Part shown: positions 52,085-53,655 of the stretch, piece after piece
Numbering within the stretch: position 1 is the first letter of the stretch
How the letters are laid out: each line of letters opens with the position of its first letter
NCBI GenBank assembly: GCA_020425925.1
Contig: JAGQRB010000736.1
Coordinates: 1-53,655 of the forward strand
From: Planctomycetota bacterium
GTDB lineage: Bacteria; Planctomycetota; UBA1135; UBA2386
Length of the DNA stretch: 53,655 nucleotides
Reading direction: 5' to 3'
The notes under the pieces: model-generated
Told to the model about the DNA's origin: nothing
The model's input: the letters and a program-made list of their open reading frames with translations, nothing else
Databases searched by the model: none
Made by a program: the position numbers and the translations under genes

Positions 52085-52807
52085 ATGTCACACCGCGACT
52101 CTTCGCCAACCACCTTCCGGATCGAACTCGACGGCGAGGGTCACATCGTCGGCGATCACGCCGAGGGCGATCGCCCGGGCTACATGTTCCTGCACGGGCT
52201 GGGCTCGGTGCGGCAGAGCGAGAAGAGCGATTCGCTGCTGCAGCATGCCGGCCGGCGCGGTGTCGCATTCACGCGCTGCGACTTCCGCGGCCACGGCGAA
52301 TCGACGGGCACCATCGGTCAGGTGACGATCGGCGAGCTGATCGACGACACCGTGCGACTGCTCGATCGTTTCGGCCCGACGGTCATCGTCGGATCGAGCC
52401 TCGGAGGCCTCGTCGGCGCGTTCGCGACCGCGCGGCGACCGGATCTCGTCGCCGGCCTCGGCCTGATCGCGCCGGCGTTCGGCTTCGTGTCGCGGCTCGA
52501 ACGCGCGATCGACGCCGACGGGCAGCTCTGGACATCGAACGGGCGCGCGTTCCCGCTCGCCCGGCGGGTCCTCGACGACGCCAGGCAGCTCGACGAACGC
52601 GGACTGCCGGGCCGCATCTCGGTCCCGACGCTGATCGTGCACGGCGACGCCGACGAGGTCGTATCACACTCCCACAGTCGAAGGTTCTTCGACGCCGTCG
52701 CGGCCGAACGCAAGCGGCTCTGGATCGTGCCCGGCGGCGACCATCGCCTCTCCGAGGTGCGGCAATCGATGTGGCAGCGCCTCGACGAGCTGCTCGGCAA
52801 CTCCTGA
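52085..52807 (+). CDS. Alpha/beta hydrolase (240 aa)
   Basis: The nucleophile elbow is GSSLG at residues 103-107 with Ser105. The acid is likely Asp188 or Asp190 in IVHGDADEVV, and the base is His220 in GGDHRL. The oxyanion part is MFLHGLGSVRQSEKS near residues 34-48, and RGHGEST matches the serine aminopeptidase/lipase-like family. A small lid lies between residues about 130 and 180. GGAGAG-like GGAGAG/GGAG sequence precedes the ATG at 52085. It starts 17 nt after the greA stop and 11 nt before the next gene, so it is in the same operon. Substrate is unknown: esterase, acyl hydrolase or peptidase. The protein has no signal peptide. Confidence 0.9.
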   Translation: MSHRDSSPTTFRIELDGEGHIVGDHAEGDRPGYMFLHGLGSVRQSEKSDSLLQHAGRRGVAFTRCDFRGHGESTGTIGQVTIGELIDDTVRLLDRFGPTVIVGSSLGGLVGAFATARRPDLVAGLGLIAPAFGFVSRLERAIDADGQLWTSNGRAFPLARRVLDDARQLDERGLPGRISVPTLIVHGDADEVVSHSHSRRFFDAVAAERKRLWIVPGGDHRLSEVRQSMWQRLDELLGNS

Positions 52808-52818
52808 TCACCACTCGC

Positions 52819-53655
52819 ATGTCCCTCGAACTCGGCGATCTCCAGACCCCGGCGCTGCTGATCCACCTCGACCGTGTGCGGCACAATCTCGCGGCGATGA
52901 CGCGGTGCCTCGACGGCAAACTCGATCGTTGGCGGCCGCACGTGAAGACCTGCAAGGTGCCGGAAGTGCTCGAGATGTTCCTCGCCAGCGGCGTCCGACG
53001 CTTCAAGTGCGCGACGACGCGCGAGGCCGAGGTGCTCGCCGCCGTCGCCGGCGACCGCAGCATCGACGTGCTGCTGGCGATGGCGCAGCACGGCCGCAAC
53101 CTCGAGCGCCTCGCCGCGATCGCGGCCGCGCACCCGACCGCCCGGTTCGCCATGCTGAGCGAGGAGCCCGCCCACGCCGGCCGGGTCCGGACGCTCGGAC
53201 TCGGGGTCTTCGTCGATCTCGATCCCGGCTACCACCGTTCGGGGATCCCGCTGGCCGAGGTCGCGCGCATCCGCGCTGTGGTCGATGCCGCGGGCCCGGC
53301 GCTGCGCGGCCTGCACTGCTACGACGGGCACCTGGTCGACGACGATCCGGCGCTCCGCCGCGCCGCCGCGCACGCGATCTACCGACAGTTCGTGCAGCTT
53401 GCGCGCGATCTCGGAGTCACGGGCGAGCTGGTGACGAGCGGGACGCCCACCTTCCTCGACGCGCTCGCGTTCGTTGGCTTCGACGACTTCGAGCACACGA
53501 TCGGCCCCGGCACGGTGATCTACTGGGACGCGCGCAGCATGGAGCTCGGCATCGCGGGCTTCGAACCCGCGGTCGAGATCCTCGCCCGCGTCGTGAGCCG
53601 CCCGACCGAGACGAACTTCACGGTCGACGCCGGCAGCAAGGCGGTCGATGCCGCA
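52819..53655 (+). CDS. PLP-dependent D-threonine aldolase/D-serine deaminase-like enzyme, 3' end outside window
   Basis: Open from an ATG at 52819 to the right edge: 279 codons, C-terminus missing. N-terminal motif LQTPALLIHLDRV precedes RPHVKTCK, whose Lys43 is the expected PLP lysine in this alanine-racemase-N-like fold. Later landmarks are FVDLDPGYHRSG, GLHCYDGH, and SGTPTF as a phosphate-binding region, then FEHTIGPGTVIYWD, DAGSKAVD at the end. D-threonine aldolase and D-serine deaminase share these features, and the specificity cannot be assigned because the metal-binding C-terminal histidine and cysteine lie beyond the window. It is the third gene of the operon after greA and the hydrolase, with an 11-nt gap. 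Cytoplasmic. Confidence 0.9.
   Translation, partial: MSLELGDLQTPALLIHLDRVRHNLAAMTRCLDGKLDRWRPHVKTCKVPEVLEMFLASGVRRFKCATTREAEVLAAVAGDRSIDVLLAMAQHGRNLERLAAIAAAHPTARFAMLSEEPAHAGRVRTLGLGVFVDLDPGYHRSGIPLAEVARIRAVVDAAGPALRGLHCYDGHLVDDDPALRRAAAHAIYRQFVQLARDLGVTGELVTSGTPTFLDALAFVGFDDFEHTIGPGTVIYWDARSMELGIAGFEPAVEILARVVSRPTETNFTVDAGSKAVDAA

Overview
The window reads as a piece of a chromosome from a high-GC member of the Planctomycetota (PVC superphylum). This is inferred from content: large exported proteins built from ELWxxDGT, kelch, FG-GAP and Asp-box repeats; an ECF sigma factor whose stop overlaps the start of a Ser/Thr kinase with TPR-like repeats; membrane-anchored carboxypeptidase-regulatory-like proteins; and a GreA factor with a very long N-terminal extension of the kind known from Chlamydia. 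LptB, lipoproteins and many signal peptides indicate a diderm envelope; flagellin and PilT-like genes indicate motility. I saw no rRNA, tRNA, CRISPR array, insertion sequence or phage block. Genes are densely packed, and two run off the window edges (1-1581 minus, 52819-53655 plus).

Layout. 1-16 kb: mainly exported proteins of unknown function (MORN/HEAT-like, ELWxxDGT, an internally duplicated protein, a Bor-like lipoprotein, a carboxypeptidase-regulatory-like protein, kelch-like, CHRD-like, FG-GAP and nidogen-like). 16-19 kb: a minus-strand set with a 12-cysteine secreted protein, a membrane-anchored Ig-like protein and a MauE/DoxX-like membrane protein. 19.3-20.3 kb: a gene in visibly less GC-rich DNA that looks related to phage or plasmid regulator/methylase proteins. 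20.6-26.5 kb: lepA, a kelch-like exported protein, a sodium:solute symporter and a Nudix hydrolase. 26.6-29.7 kb: one reading frame joining an ECF sigma factor, a membrane segment and a long carboxypeptidase-regulatory-like region. 29.8-34.7 kb: two beta-propeller-type exported proteins. 34.7-38 kb: ECF sigma factor plus kinase. 38-42 kb: a second ELWxxDGT protein and a zinc metalloprotease. 42.3-44.7 kb: an enlarged signal peptidase I overlapping lptB. 44.8-48.8 kb: flagellin, a PilT-like ATPase, a PilT-like protein lacking Walker A, and a small membrane protein. 49.1-53.7 kb: a lysine-rich-tailed protein, then long GreA, alpha/beta hydrolase and a PLP enzyme in a tight operon.

Common theme. 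Eight or nine exported proteins with unrelated repeat bodies end in what looks like the same ~110-130 residue C-terminal module, which I do not recognise as a named domain. It is the best candidate here for an undescribed system, possibly a shared surface-anchoring or sorting module. The second is envelope sensing by carboxypeptidase-regulatory-like ectodomains: one is fused directly to a sigma factor, and another has a matching C-terminus without the sigma part.

Start sites are often GTG or TTG, Shine-Dalgarno motifs are often weak, and several starts lie 6-10 nt downstream of a TAnnnT-like hexamer, suggesting some leaderless transcripts. All functional assignments come from reading motifs; no database search was run.
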